A DNA stretch of 64,000 nucleotides, taken from NCBI GenBank assembly GCA_965198495.1, contig CBDAPL010000001.1:3224001-3288000 (forward strand), read 5' to 3'. Positions 1 to 7,020 of this stretch are shown here, one piece after another. The position numbers and the translations under genes are program-made. Under the pieces are notes generated by a model that saw nothing but the letters and a program-made list of their open reading frames with translations, did no database searches and was not told where the DNA came from. This stretch comes from RH-AL1 sp965198495. Lineage in GTDB: Bacteria > Pseudomonadota > Alphaproteobacteria > Rhizobiales > Beijerinckiaceae. Each line of letters starts with the position of its first letter. Position 1 is the stretch's first letter.

Positions 1-1536
1 GACCAGCCGCGCCAAGGATCCGGTCGGCTCGAGCTGAAGAGCAACGACTTCGCGCCTTTGCTTCAGAGCCTTGCCGTCGCCTTTCCCGACATGACCGGCA
101 CCATAGCCGGCGATCTGACGACACGGCTGACGCTCGATGGCACAAGCGCCTCGCTGGACGATCTGAAAGGGCATGTCGGTGCCGTCGGCGTGTCGGGTTC
201 GCTCCGCTATCAGCCCGCGACAGGCGAAAAGCCGACCCTTACCGGTAGACTTTCGTTGGATCGCCTCGCCCTCGCCAATCTGTTCGGCCTCGCGCTTGGA
301 CCGCCGCAGGGCGCCGCCGCCGGCATGACCTGGTCGAACTCTCGTTTCGGCGCCGGCCTGCTCGATCCGCCCCGCGCCAGCCTCGCGCTGAAGATCGCGG
401 CTCTCGATCTCGCGCCATCCCTCGTCGCCACCAACGCGGCGCTCGATCTCGGCGTCGCACCCAACGTCGTGACCTTGCGGCACGCGACAGCCGCGCTCGA
501 TGGCGGCGCGCTGACCTCGGATGTGACGTTGCGGCGCGACGGACCGTCGGGCGCCCTGGAAGGTCGGATCGCGCTCGACAAGGTGGCGGTCGATCTGCCC
601 GGCCTTCGGACGGCGGTGACCGGCACGCTGGATCTCGCCGGCAGCGGCCAATCCGCTCTCGCGCTGGTCGCGAGCCTGGCAGGGACCGGCACGGCCACCT
701 TCACCGGCGCGACCGTGCCGACCGCCGATCCAACGGCGTTGCCCAAGGTTTTCGACGAGGTCGAGAACGATGACCTTGCCGTCGATCAGGAAACGGTCGC
801 CCGCGCGCTCGAAGCAAAGGCCGGCGGTACGCTCGACCTCGGCACGCGGCGCTACGGCCTGGCGCTCGCTGGCGGCACTCTGCAAGTTCAGGAGGAAGAA
901 GGCGCGCCCGCCAAAGGCGCCACGGTTACGAGCGTGTTCGGCGCTTCGCTCGACCTTCGCCAGACTCATCTCAAGGAGACGATACGCGAAACATTGCGCG
1001 CGCTACCCAAGAATTGGAGCGGACCACCGCCGTCCGTTGTCTTCGCGCTGGATGGGCCGCCGACGGCGCCGAAGCGCTCGGTCGATGTCAGCGCCTTCCT
1101 CGATGCGGTCGCGACGCGGGCGCTCGCACGCGAGACCGCGCGCATCGAGGCCTACGAGTTCGATGTTCGCGAACGCGCCTTCTTCAATCAGCGCCTGTTC
1201 TCCGAACGCCGCCGCGAACAGGACCGGCTGAAGGCGGAAGCTGACGCGCGCAAGGCTGAGGCCGAGCGCAAGGCCAAGTTGGAGGCGGCGCGGCTCGAGA
1301 AGATCCGCAAGGAAGAGGCGGCGAAGGCGGCGGCTCAGCAGGCCATGCAAGAAAAGGCCGCGCAGGAGCAGGCGGCAAAGGATCAAGCGGTTCAGGAACA
1401 AGCGGCTCAGGACAGGGCGAAGCGGGCGCGAGCCACGGAGCGTTCGCGCGCCACGCAACCGGAAACGACGCCGGAGCCGGACGGCTTTCCGCCCACAAGC
1501 ACGGGGGCGGACCCGAATGCGACAGGCCGTCAGTGA
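1..1536 (+). CDS. AsmA family protein, C-terminal part (partial)
   Basis: The frame is open from the first base, so the start lies outside the window; about 511 residues are visible. The visible part has the alternating beta pattern and Gly/Leu/Asp-rich repeats of the AsmA C-terminal domain (for example TGTLDLAGSGQSALALVASL). AsmA-like proteins are inner-membrane-anchored periplasmic proteins linked to outer-membrane assembly or lipid transport. From roughly base 1150 the protein becomes a long Glu/Lys/Arg/Ala/Gln-rich segment, probably a coiled coil, ending in a Pro/Thr-rich tail. The highly charged tail is not part of the AsmA core. Its stop abuts the stop of the convergent downstream gene with no gap. 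Family assignment is fairly sure; exact role unknown. Confidence 0.75.
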   Translation, partial: DQPRQGSGRLELKSNDFAPLLQSLAVAFPDMTGTIAGDLTTRLTLDGTSASLDDLKGHVGAVGVSGSLRYQPATGEKPTLTGRLSLDRLALANLFGLALGPPQGAAAGMTWSNSRFGAGLLDPPRASLALKIAALDLAPSLVATNAALDLGVAPNVVTLRHATAALDGGALTSDVTLRRDGPSGALEGRIALDKVAVDLPGLRTAVTGTLDLAGSGQSALALVASLAGTGTATFTGATVPTADPTALPKVFDEVENDDLAVDQETVARALEAKAGGTLDLGTRRYGLALAGGTLQVQEEEGAPAKGATVTSVFGASLDLRQTHLKETIRETLRALPKNWSGPPPSVVFALDGPPTAPKRSVDVSAFLDAVATRALARETARIEAYEFDVRERAFFNQRLFSERRREQDRLKAEADARKAEAERKAKLEAARLEKIRKEEAAKAAAQQAMQEKAAQEQAAKDQAVQEQAAQDRAKRARATERSRATQPETTPEPDGFPPTSTGADPNATGRQ

Positions 1537-2037
1537 TCAGTGCCGCGTGATGGCAACGCGCATCGGCGCATCGGGCGAAAGGATCGTGTCCGATCCCGGC
1601 GACCAGGTCACGGCGCTCGCGTAAGCGGCCCGGTCCATGTCGACGGATACGATCGCCGTGCCGATCGAGGCGACGAGTTCATTGGGGACGGCAACGAGGC
1701 GACCGCCGAAGCCGAGAAAGCCGCCGATCGGCACGATGAGCTTCAGCTTGCCGTCCATGCTCCTGGCGACTGACTTGATCGTTCCGATCGAAGCATTGTT
1801 TGTCGCGATCAGAGGTTTGCCGACGACATCGGAGACGTGGACATCCTGCGGATAGCGATCCTCGAACCGCGACTCCGGCGTGTCCGGCTTGTCATCATCA
1901 TCGTTTTCGGCGTCCTTGCCGGCGGACTTCGGCTTGCCCTTCTTGTCGTCATCATCGTCAGCGTCGTCGTCCTCGTCTTTCGACGCGCTGTTGGCGGCGA
2001 GCCGCCAAGGCTTCTGGTCGTCCTCGTCTGAGGGCAT
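1537..2037 (-). CDS. PRC-barrel-like domain protein with acidic N-terminus
   Basis: 166 residues. The N-terminal ~60 residues are extremely acidic (runs of Asp/Glu such as DEDDDADDDDDKK) and likely disordered. The rest looks like a PRC-barrel: DVHVSDVVGKPLIATNNASIGTIKSV followed by strands and a VPNELVAS segment, the usual pattern of a small beta-barrel adaptor domain. PRC-barrel proteins in alphaproteobacteria are often small stand-alone proteins of unknown function. It is convergent with the AsmA gene, and divergent from the cytochrome b gene across about 115 bases. No signal peptide is seen, so it is probably cytoplasmic. Function not assigned. Confidence 0.65.
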   Translation of the reverse strand: MPSDEDDQKPWRLAANSASKDEDDDADDDDDKKGKPKSAGKDAENDDDDKPDTPESRFEDRYPQDVHVSDVVGKPLIATNNASIGTIKSVARSMDGKLKLIVPIGGFLGFGGRLVAVPNELVASIGTAIVSVDMDRAAYASAVTWSPGSDTILSPDAPMRVAITRH

Positions 2038-2152
2038 CGCCGAAACTCCTTCGAAGAGGCTGCCAAAGAACGTTCGAGCCTGGCGACGATCGCGTTACAG
2101 TAACCTGCCTCGACGCCGGGACGAATGAGCGTGGTAAGGACCTCGAGACGAC

Positions 2153-2851
2153 ATGATGACGACCTTGGACATCGCGCACGACTCGGCGCCGCGCGGCCGG
2201 CGCCTTCATCCCGGCGTGCTTCGCGCGATGCACTGGATCAATGCGCTGGCCATGCTGATCATGATCGGCAGCGGCTGGACTATCTACAACGATCAGCCTC
2301 TCTTCTCCTTCATCGATTTTCCCGAGCCGATCGCCATCGGCGGCATTCCCGATATTGCCTACAAGCTGCACGGCGATGGCGGCATGGGCGGTGCGCTACT
2401 CTGGCATTTCGCCGCCATGTGGGTGCTGATCGTCAACGGACTGATGTATCTTGGCTACGGTCTGACGACCGGCCGTTTCCGTCGAATGCTCCTGCCGATC
2501 AGGTCGCGCGACGTGATGGTGACGATCCGCGAGACCTTGCGTTTCCACGTCGCCCACGAGGATCTCACCGTCTACAACGCGGTGCAGAAGATCCTCTACA
2601 TCGGCGTCATGGGGCTTGTCATCGTCCAGGTCCTTATCGGCCTGGCGTTGTGGAAGCCGGTGCAGCTCGCATGGCTCGTCGCGCTGTTCGGAGGCTTTCA
2701 AACGGCACGATACCTTCACTTCCTGGGTATGGTGGGGATCTGCGCTTTTCTGGCGATCCATGTCACGCTGTCTCTGCTCGTGCCGCGCACGATGGTCAAC
2801 ATGGTGTCGGGCGGCCCTCGCGTCGGCCGTCGAGCGGAAGACAGCCAATGA
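2153..2851 (+). CDS. Cytochrome b/b561-type membrane subunit
   Basis: 232 residues with about four hydrophobic helices and histidines placed for b-type heme binding (His27 in AMHWINA, His in YKLHGDG and LLWHFAAMW, and His in YLHFLGM and AIHVTLS near the last helix). This matches the cytochrome b561-like electron-transfer subunits that partner periplasmic molybdenum enzymes. Its stop overlaps the start of the following molybdopterin oxidoreductase by four bases (ATGA), so the two are translationally coupled and probably form one complex, the cytochrome passing quinol electrons to or from the molybdenum subunit. An AAGGA ribosome site lies upstream of the ATG. Confidence 0.82.
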   Translation: MMTTLDIAHDSAPRGRRLHPGVLRAMHWINALAMLIMIGSGWTIYNDQPLFSFIDFPEPIAIGGIPDIAYKLHGDGGMGGALLWHFAAMWVLIVNGLMYLGYGLTTGRFRRMLLPIRSRDVMVTIRETLRFHVAHEDLTVYNAVQKILYIGVMGLVIVQVLIGLALWKPVQLAWLVALFGGFQTARYLHFLGMVGICAFLAIHVTLSLLVPRTMVNMVSGGPRVGRRAEDSQ

Positions 2852-3633
2852 GCTACGTTCCCAAACGATCGGCCCTGGCGCCGGTCAGGCCTGATCCGGC
2901 GATGCTGCGCGAGCATAGCGCGCTAGTCCAGGCGATCGATCGGCGCAAGATCCTGTCGGGCGGCCTCAGCCTCGGCGCCCTGACGATGCTCACCGGCTGC
3001 GACGTCACCGACAATAGTTCGGTCAACAAGGCGCTGCAGACGGTGTCGGGCTGGAACGATCGCGCCCAGGCGCTGCTCTTCGACCCCAACAAACTCGCGC
3101 CGACCTACAGCGAGGCGCGGGTCGTCCAGCCGCCGCACTTCAACGCGTTCTACGATCTCGACGACCTGAAGCCTGTCGAAGCCGAGACCTGGAAGCTCGA
3201 ACTCGCCGGCGCGATGACCGATAAGACGCCTTGGACAGCCGCCCGCATCGCCACGCTGCCGCGCACGCGCACCATCATCAGGCACGTCTGCGTCGAGGGC
3301 TGGGACTATATCGGCGATTGGTCCGGACCCTTGTTGCGGACCTTTCTTGAGCGCGTCGGGGCCGACATCACCAAGAAGTATGTCGGCTTCCGCTGCGCCG
3401 ACGAGTACGCGAGTTCGATCGACATGGCCTCGGCGCTGCACCCGCAGACGATCCTCGCGACGCATTACGCGGGCGCGCCGATCACCGATCCGTACGGCCT
3501 GCCGCTGCGTCTTCGGACATCGACCAAGCTCGGCTTCAAGAACACCAAATGGATCACCGCCATCGAGGTCACCGACATCAACCCTGGTGGCTACTGGGAA
3601 GATCGCGGCTACAACTGGTTCGCGGGGCTATGA
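2848..3633 (+). CDS. Molybdopterin-dependent oxidoreductase, MsrP/sulfite oxidase-like
   Basis: 261 residues starting at the ATG that overlaps the cytochrome b stop. The N-terminus carries a twin-arginine-like segment (DRRKILSGG) followed by a hydrophobic stretch ending LTGC, which suggests a Tat-exported, possibly lipid-anchored protein. Cys148 in RHVCVEGW is in the position of the molybdenum-ligating cysteine of the sulfite oxidase/YedY (MsrP) fold. Residues further on (SIDMASAL, YGLPLRL) fit the same fold. In E. coli the MsrP-MsrQ pair repairs oxidised methionine in the periplasm; the substrate here is unknown. The 207 bases after it hold no gene I can support. Confidence 0.82.
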   Translation: MSYVPKRSALAPVRPDPAMLREHSALVQAIDRRKILSGGLSLGALTMLTGCDVTDNSSVNKALQTVSGWNDRAQALLFDPNKLAPTYSEARVVQPPHFNAFYDLDDLKPVEAETWKLELAGAMTDKTPWTAARIATLPRTRTIIRHVCVEGWDYIGDWSGPLLRTFLERVGADITKKYVGFRCADEYASSIDMASALHPQTILATHYAGAPITDPYGLPLRLRTSTKLGFKNTKWITAIEVTDINPGGYWEDRGYNWFAGL

Positions 3634-3840
3634 CACGAACGCCTCACGGCGGATGGTCACGCGCCAAGAGCGCCTCAAGAAGAACGCCTCAAGCATCATC
3701 GCCGCGCGGCACCGTGAGCGTCAAACGATCGAAGCCTGCGGCGGCGCATTCGTCTTTCGCGTTCGCCGCCTGGTCTTCCATCAAGGAAGGCGAGCTCTCA
3801 CATCTCTCCGCACAAGCTATGATGCTTCCTCGCCTTGACG

Positions 3841-4074
3841 CTACCGGACGGCGAGATCGAGCAGGTACACGCGTATACCCGACGACAGGCTGGCGTTCCC
3901 GCGCCCCTCATCGATTTCAGCGACCAACGCCGCGACTGAAATCTCGCGATTCTTGGCGGCCTGTTTCAACGCGATCCAGAATGCGTCTTCCAGCGAGATG
4001 CTTGTGCTGTGCCCCGCGATCATCAGCGAATGCTTGATGATAGTCGTCGGCCTGCGCTCAGGCGCTCGGATCAT
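3841..4074 (-). CDS. Ribbon-helix-helix domain protein
   Basis: About 77 residues from the ATG at 4074. The core, HSLMIAGHSTSISLEDAFW followed by IALKQAAKNREISVAALVAEID, is the alphaproteobacterial ribbon-helix-helix (RHH_4 type) fold, a small DNA-binding dimer similar to Arc. An upstream ATG at 4104 is in frame and would extend it by ten residues; I prefer 4074 because the family usually begins just before the HS-x-x-x-AGH motif. It overlaps the DUF4169 gene and is the last of a three-gene minus-strand string (sspB, DUF4169, RHH) that recurs in this order in Hyphomicrobiales. Targets are unknown. Confidence 0.78.
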   Translation of the reverse strand: MIRAPERRPTTIIKHSLMIAGHSTSISLEDAFWIALKQAAKNREISVAALVAEIDEGRGNASLSSGIRVYLLDLAVR

Positions 4075-4261
4075 CTCGGTCGGCACTCGCCAGTAGATGC
4101 CCATCCAGAAGACGGTCCGCCCGCGCGGCTTGATGCCTTGCCGCTTCGCGCTCTACAGCGCTCCGGCCATGAAGCGCACGGTTCAGGGCGGCCTCGTCGG
4201 CGCGCGCCTCGCGCCGCTTGGCTTTGCGGACACGCCGCAGGTTGATTGTTTCGGCGGTCAC
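4058..4261 (-). CDS. DUF4169 family protein
   Basis: 67 residues, strongly basic and helical: INLRRVRKAKRREARADEA, then NRALHGRS and RADRLLDGHLL, the signature pattern of DUF4169. It starts at a GTG whose bases overlap the sspB stop (GTGA), so it is translationally coupled to sspB. Its own 3' end overlaps the ribbon-helix-helix gene. The function of the family is not known; conserved linkage to sspB and a DNA-binding protein is the only functional hint. Confidence 0.8.
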   Translation of the reverse strand: MTAETINLRRVRKAKRREARADEAALNRALHGRSAVEREAARHQAARADRLLDGHLLASADRDDPSA

Positions 4262-4905
4262 GGCTTCTTGCGGAACGAGTCGATCGAAACGACCTTCGTC
4301 GCTCCCGCCTCCGCCGCGGCGACAGCGTCGGCTGGAGCCGGATTGGGCTTCACGACCACAGGTGGTTTGGGCAATGGGGCCTTGACGGCCGGCGGCTTAC
4401 CGATCTTGGGCCCAGTCTGCGGCACCGAAGAAAGCCCAGCGGGCGCGTTGGACGGCTGAGTGGGCGCCGGCAATGCGCGCAGCCCCGGCAGAGGCGTCAC
4501 TGTCGCGGGCGCGCCCGACCCCGATTCGCCAGCATCATCCTCGGCGTCGGACTGCGACTCGAACTTGGCGGAGAATTGCACCGAAGGATCGAAGAACCCG
4601 GTGAGCGCCTCGAACGGAATCAGCAGGATTTCGGGTACGTTTTTGAACGACAGCCCAACCTCGAACGCGTAGTCCGTGACCTTCAAGTCCTCGAACTGGT
4701 GCTGGAGGATAATGGTCATTTCTTCCGGATACTGCTCGCGCATGCGCGTCGAGAGGCGCACGCCGGCGGCGTGCGTGCGAAAGGTGATATAGAAATGGTG
4801 ATCGCCGGGCAGGCCGTGGCGCGCGACATCACCGAGCACCTTCTTGACCACCCCACACAAGGCTTCCTGAACGAGAAGGTCGTAGCGGATCAGATCGTTC
4901 GGCAT
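4258..4905 (-). CDS. sspB: SspB-family ClpXP adaptor (alpha type)
   Basis: 215 residues from the ATG at 4905 (MPNDLIRYDLLVQEAL); an in-frame ATG further up is less likely. The first ~125 residues are the SspB tag-binding fold (HHFYITFRTHAAGVRLS, YPEEMTIILQHQFEDL, FEVGLSFKNVPEILLIPFEAL). A Pro/Ala-rich linker follows, then a short conserved tail, VVSIDSFRKKP, that probably docks on ClpX as the XB peptide does. The protein should deliver ssrA-tagged polypeptides to ClpXP. The tmRNA gene lies directly upstream on the same strand, so adaptor and tag source are neighbours. It is coupled to the DUF4169 gene by a GTGA overlap. Confidence 0.9.
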   Translation of the reverse strand: MPNDLIRYDLLVQEALCGVVKKVLGDVARHGLPGDHHFYITFRTHAAGVRLSTRMREQYPEEMTIILQHQFEDLKVTDYAFEVGLSFKNVPEILLIPFEALTGFFDPSVQFSAKFESQSDAEDDAGESGSGAPATVTPLPGLRALPAPTQPSNAPAGLSSVPQTGPKIGKPPAVKAPLPKPPVVVKPNPAPADAVAAAEAGATKVVSIDSFRKKP

Positions 4906-4967
4906 GAAGGGTCCAGGACGAAGATTGCGTGAAGATTGTAAGGGCCGGAAACGCAACTCGAGAAAGT

Positions 4968-4993
4968 GGAGGCTTCTGTTGCCAGGTGCCTCC
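4968..4993 (-). terminator. Hairpin at the 3' end of ssrA
   Basis: Minus-strand GGAGGC (4993-4988) can pair with GCCTCC (4973-4968) across a 14-base loop, followed by ACTTTCTCG. It may be the terminal stem of the coding piece or a weak terminator ahead of sspB; the T-run is short. Confidence 0.4.
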
Positions 4994-5048
4994 GAACCCC
5001 GCCTTGAAGTGCTACCCCCAAGGACTTGATTTCGGTACCATCACCGCA

Positions 5049-5087
5049 TTACGCGGCGAGGGCGACCGGAGCATAGTTGTCGTTGGC
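5049..5087 (-). other. ssrA proteolysis-tag reading frame
   Basis: Twelve codons plus stop inside the tmRNA coding piece: GCC (resume codon) AAC GAC AAC TAT GCT CCG GTC GCC CTC GCC GCG TAA, giving ANDNYAPVALAA. The ANDN start and the LAA end are the parts expected to be read by SspB and ClpX respectively. Confidence 0.93.
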
Positions 5088-5301
5088 AACTATAAGATTA
5101 GCCCGATAACGGCGGAACCATGCCGAGCGAAAGTCCGTCCTTTACACTTCCCGTCGAACCTATTTCGCCCCCGCCGAAACGCATCCGCATCCTTCAGGGT
5201 GCCGATGCATTCTGGTGGAGGCGCCGGGTACCGCCCCCGGGTCCGAAAAGCTTCATTTCGACGCCGTTTATCGCCATAGCAGCCACGAGGGCAACGAAGG
5301 C

Positions 5302-5330
5302 AGTATAAGCGAAGGATCGCCGCTTAGGAA
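5302..5330 (-). promoter_or_regulatory. Probable ssrA promoter
   Basis: On the minus strand a TATACT hexamer (5307-5302) lies a few bases ahead of the expected acceptor-piece 5' end, with a weak TTCCTA at 5330-5325 seventeen bases upstream. Position fits a sigma70-type promoter; the -35 match is poor. Confidence 0.5.
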
Positions 5331-5332
5331 GA

Positions 5333-6136
5333 GTGGGGCGCACATTCGGCGTGATGGATCAACAGGCCGCCTCATTGGACCTCGGAAACGCGTCTCCCGT
5401 CCGTGCCGCCGCGCTTCCGGCCCCACTGCGTCCTTTTCCCTTGACGCTCAGCCTGTTCGGCATCGCCGCGGGCGCCCTGTTCATCTGCTGCCTGCTGGCC
5501 GTCGCCTCGATGCTGGCTTTCGTCGTCGACATTGGCAAAGACGGCGTATCGGACTTCTACCAGGAACTCCGGTTTGACACCGTCCTCCGAACGCAGGTCG
5601 GCGCCTTCGTCGTAAGCGCGCTCTACATAGGGCTCGTTATCGCCACCCTGACGGCGGCCGTGCTTCGCGGCAAACGGTATTGGACATCGCTCGTCGCGCT
5701 GACGCCGGTCGGTCGTTGGCGCGAACTGGCCGTGATCTCCGTCGCGACAATCTTCTACATCACATCGGTGACCTACGTCCTCGAACATGCGCGCGACCGG
5801 CACTTGCTGATCAGCGGACCGACAGACCTGCTGCTCCTGGGGACGATCGTGATCAATCTCGCGATCCTCGCGCCGCTCGCGGAAGAGCTGCTGTTTCGTG
5901 GCTGGTTTTACACCGGCCTGCGCCAAAGCTTGGGCTTCTTGCCGAGCTTTCTGTTCACGGTGACCCTGTTCGCGGCGATCCACTGGGATCCCAATCACAG
6001 GCGCATCCTGCAGGTGCTGCCCCTCGCCATCGCACTCGGCCTTCTGCGCGAGCGCTCGGGCAGCATCAAGCCGACCATCATCCTCCACGCCGCCTACAAC
6101 CTGATCATCATCGCGATCCGCTTGGCCTATACCTGA
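5333..6136 (+). CDS. CPBP family intramembrane metalloprotease (first of two)
   Basis: 267 residues from GTG 5333, which has an AGGAA site just ahead; ATG 5354 is an alternative. About seven or eight hydrophobic helices. The three catalytic motifs of the CPBP (CAAX protease/bacteriocin-processing, Abi) family are all present: EELLFRGW, FAAIHW and HAAYN. The family cleaves or otherwise modifies membrane substrates with a metal-bound Glu/His site. A second copy follows 78 bases downstream on the same strand. It is divergent from ssrA, and the two promoters must share about 25-50 bases. Substrate unknown. Confidence 0.85.
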   Translation: MGRTFGVMDQQAASLDLGNASPVRAAALPAPLRPFPLTLSLFGIAAGALFICCLLAVASMLAFVVDIGKDGVSDFYQELRFDTVLRTQVGAFVVSALYIGLVIATLTAAVLRGKRYWTSLVALTPVGRWRELAVISVATIFYITSVTYVLEHARDRHLLISGPTDLLLLGTIVINLAILAPLAEELLFRGWFYTGLRQSLGFLPSFLFTVTLFAAIHWDPNHRRILQVLPLAIALGLLRERSGSIKPTIILHAAYNLIIIAIRLAYT

Positions 6137-6214
6137 GCGGGCTTTCAGCTTCACCTCATCGCAAGCTCGTGCGATCTACCCTCGCCAATCGGTCAGGATC
6201 GAGCGGAGTGCCAC

Positions 6215-7012
6215 GTGCCAAAGTCCCCGCAGCCGATATCTCTACCGAGTAACGCGGCCACGCGCGAGGCGCCCCCCTATGGGGCCATCGGCCTCATACT
6301 GAGCCTTGTCGTCATCGGCATCCTCGCCGCTGTCCTCTCCCTGGTCATGGCCGCAGCCGGCTTCGGCGTCGTCGCGCTCCTGCACGGGTGGCAGGAGGCG
6401 CTCGATCGCTTCATCGCGCTCGATCCATCGGGTGGCCGCAACGAGCCGTTCGTCGCCAAGCTGAGTATCGTCGTCTCGCTCATGCTTTACGCGGCTACGA
6501 GCGCGGCGATCCTCATCGCCGCTCGGGTGAGGGGTGGCCCCGGCTGGCGCGAGCTTATCGCCTGGCGCTCCTGGAGCCCGGTGCGCGGAGCACGCTTCTT
6601 CTGGAGTCTAGCCGTTCTCGTGCTGCTCTACAGCCTCGGCGCCGACGCGGCGATCGCCCACCTGTATCCGACATTTCAGGATCTCGTTCACATGCCCAAG
6701 GAAGCGAAGTGGGTCGCGCTCTTCGTCATCCTGGCCTCGGTCTTCGCCCCCATCACGGAAGAATTGCTGTTTCGTGGCTGGCTCTACACGAGCCTGCGCC
6801 TCGCGATCGGTGTACCGGCCGGCATCATCGTCACGGCGGTGCTCTTCGCACTCGCGCACTGGGAAAGCACGCATCTCTACGCGCTCGCCGTGTTTCCGGT
6901 CGGCCTCGCGCTTGGCTATCTCCGCGAGCGGACCGGCAGCATCAAGGCGACGATGACATTTCATGCCATCTACAACGGCATCGCTTCGGTCCTGCTCTTC
7001 TTCGCGCGCTAG
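6215..7012 (+). CDS. CPBP family intramembrane metalloprotease (second of two)
   Basis: 265 residues, multi-pass membrane protein with the same motif set as its upstream neighbour: EELLFRGW, FALAHW and FHAIYN. The C-terminal halves are clearly similar (LGYLRERTGSIKATM here, LGLLRERSGSIKPTI there) while the N-terminal helices differ, so this is an old tandem duplication. Catalytic residues are intact in both copies. It converges with the following minus-strand gene with only eight bases between stops. Substrate unknown. Confidence 0.85.
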   Translation: MPKSPQPISLPSNAATREAPPYGAIGLILSLVVIGILAAVLSLVMAAAGFGVVALLHGWQEALDRFIALDPSGGRNEPFVAKLSIVVSLMLYAATSAAILIAARVRGGPGWRELIAWRSWSPVRGARFFWSLAVLVLLYSLGADAAIAHLYPTFQDLVHMPKEAKWVALFVILASVFAPITEELLFRGWLYTSLRLAIGVPAGIIVTAVLFALAHWESTHLYALAVFPVGLALGYLRERTGSIKATMTFHAIYNGIASVLLFFAR

Positions 7013-7020
7013 TCCGGGTC

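Larger units (their letters stand above)
4966..5295 (-). ncRNA. ssrA: tmRNA, permuted two-piece form
   Basis: Minus-strand transfer-messenger RNA with the permuted alphaproteobacterial layout. The acceptor piece comes first and ends in CCTCCACCA at 5213. The coding piece begins near 5172 with GGGGGCGAAATAGGTTCGAC, whose first seven bases pair with CGCCTCC of the acceptor arm, as in tRNA-like domains of all tmRNAs. The tag reading frame runs 5087 to 5049 and encodes ANDNYAPVALAA followed by TAA. The spacer between pieces (5173-5212) would be removed. The 3' boundary near 4966 and the 5' boundary near 5295 are estimates. It rescues stalled ribosomes; sspB lies just downstream on the same strand. 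Confidence 0.93.

Noticed and set aside
3634..3840. Possible gene between the molybdenum enzyme and the RHH gene
   Set aside because: About 200 bases with frames on the plus strand but no ribosome site and no protein-like composition; nothing supportable.
4929..5308. Short plus-strand frames over the ssrA region
   Set aside because: The stretch is explained by the minus-strand tmRNA; the plus-strand frames have no family similarity.
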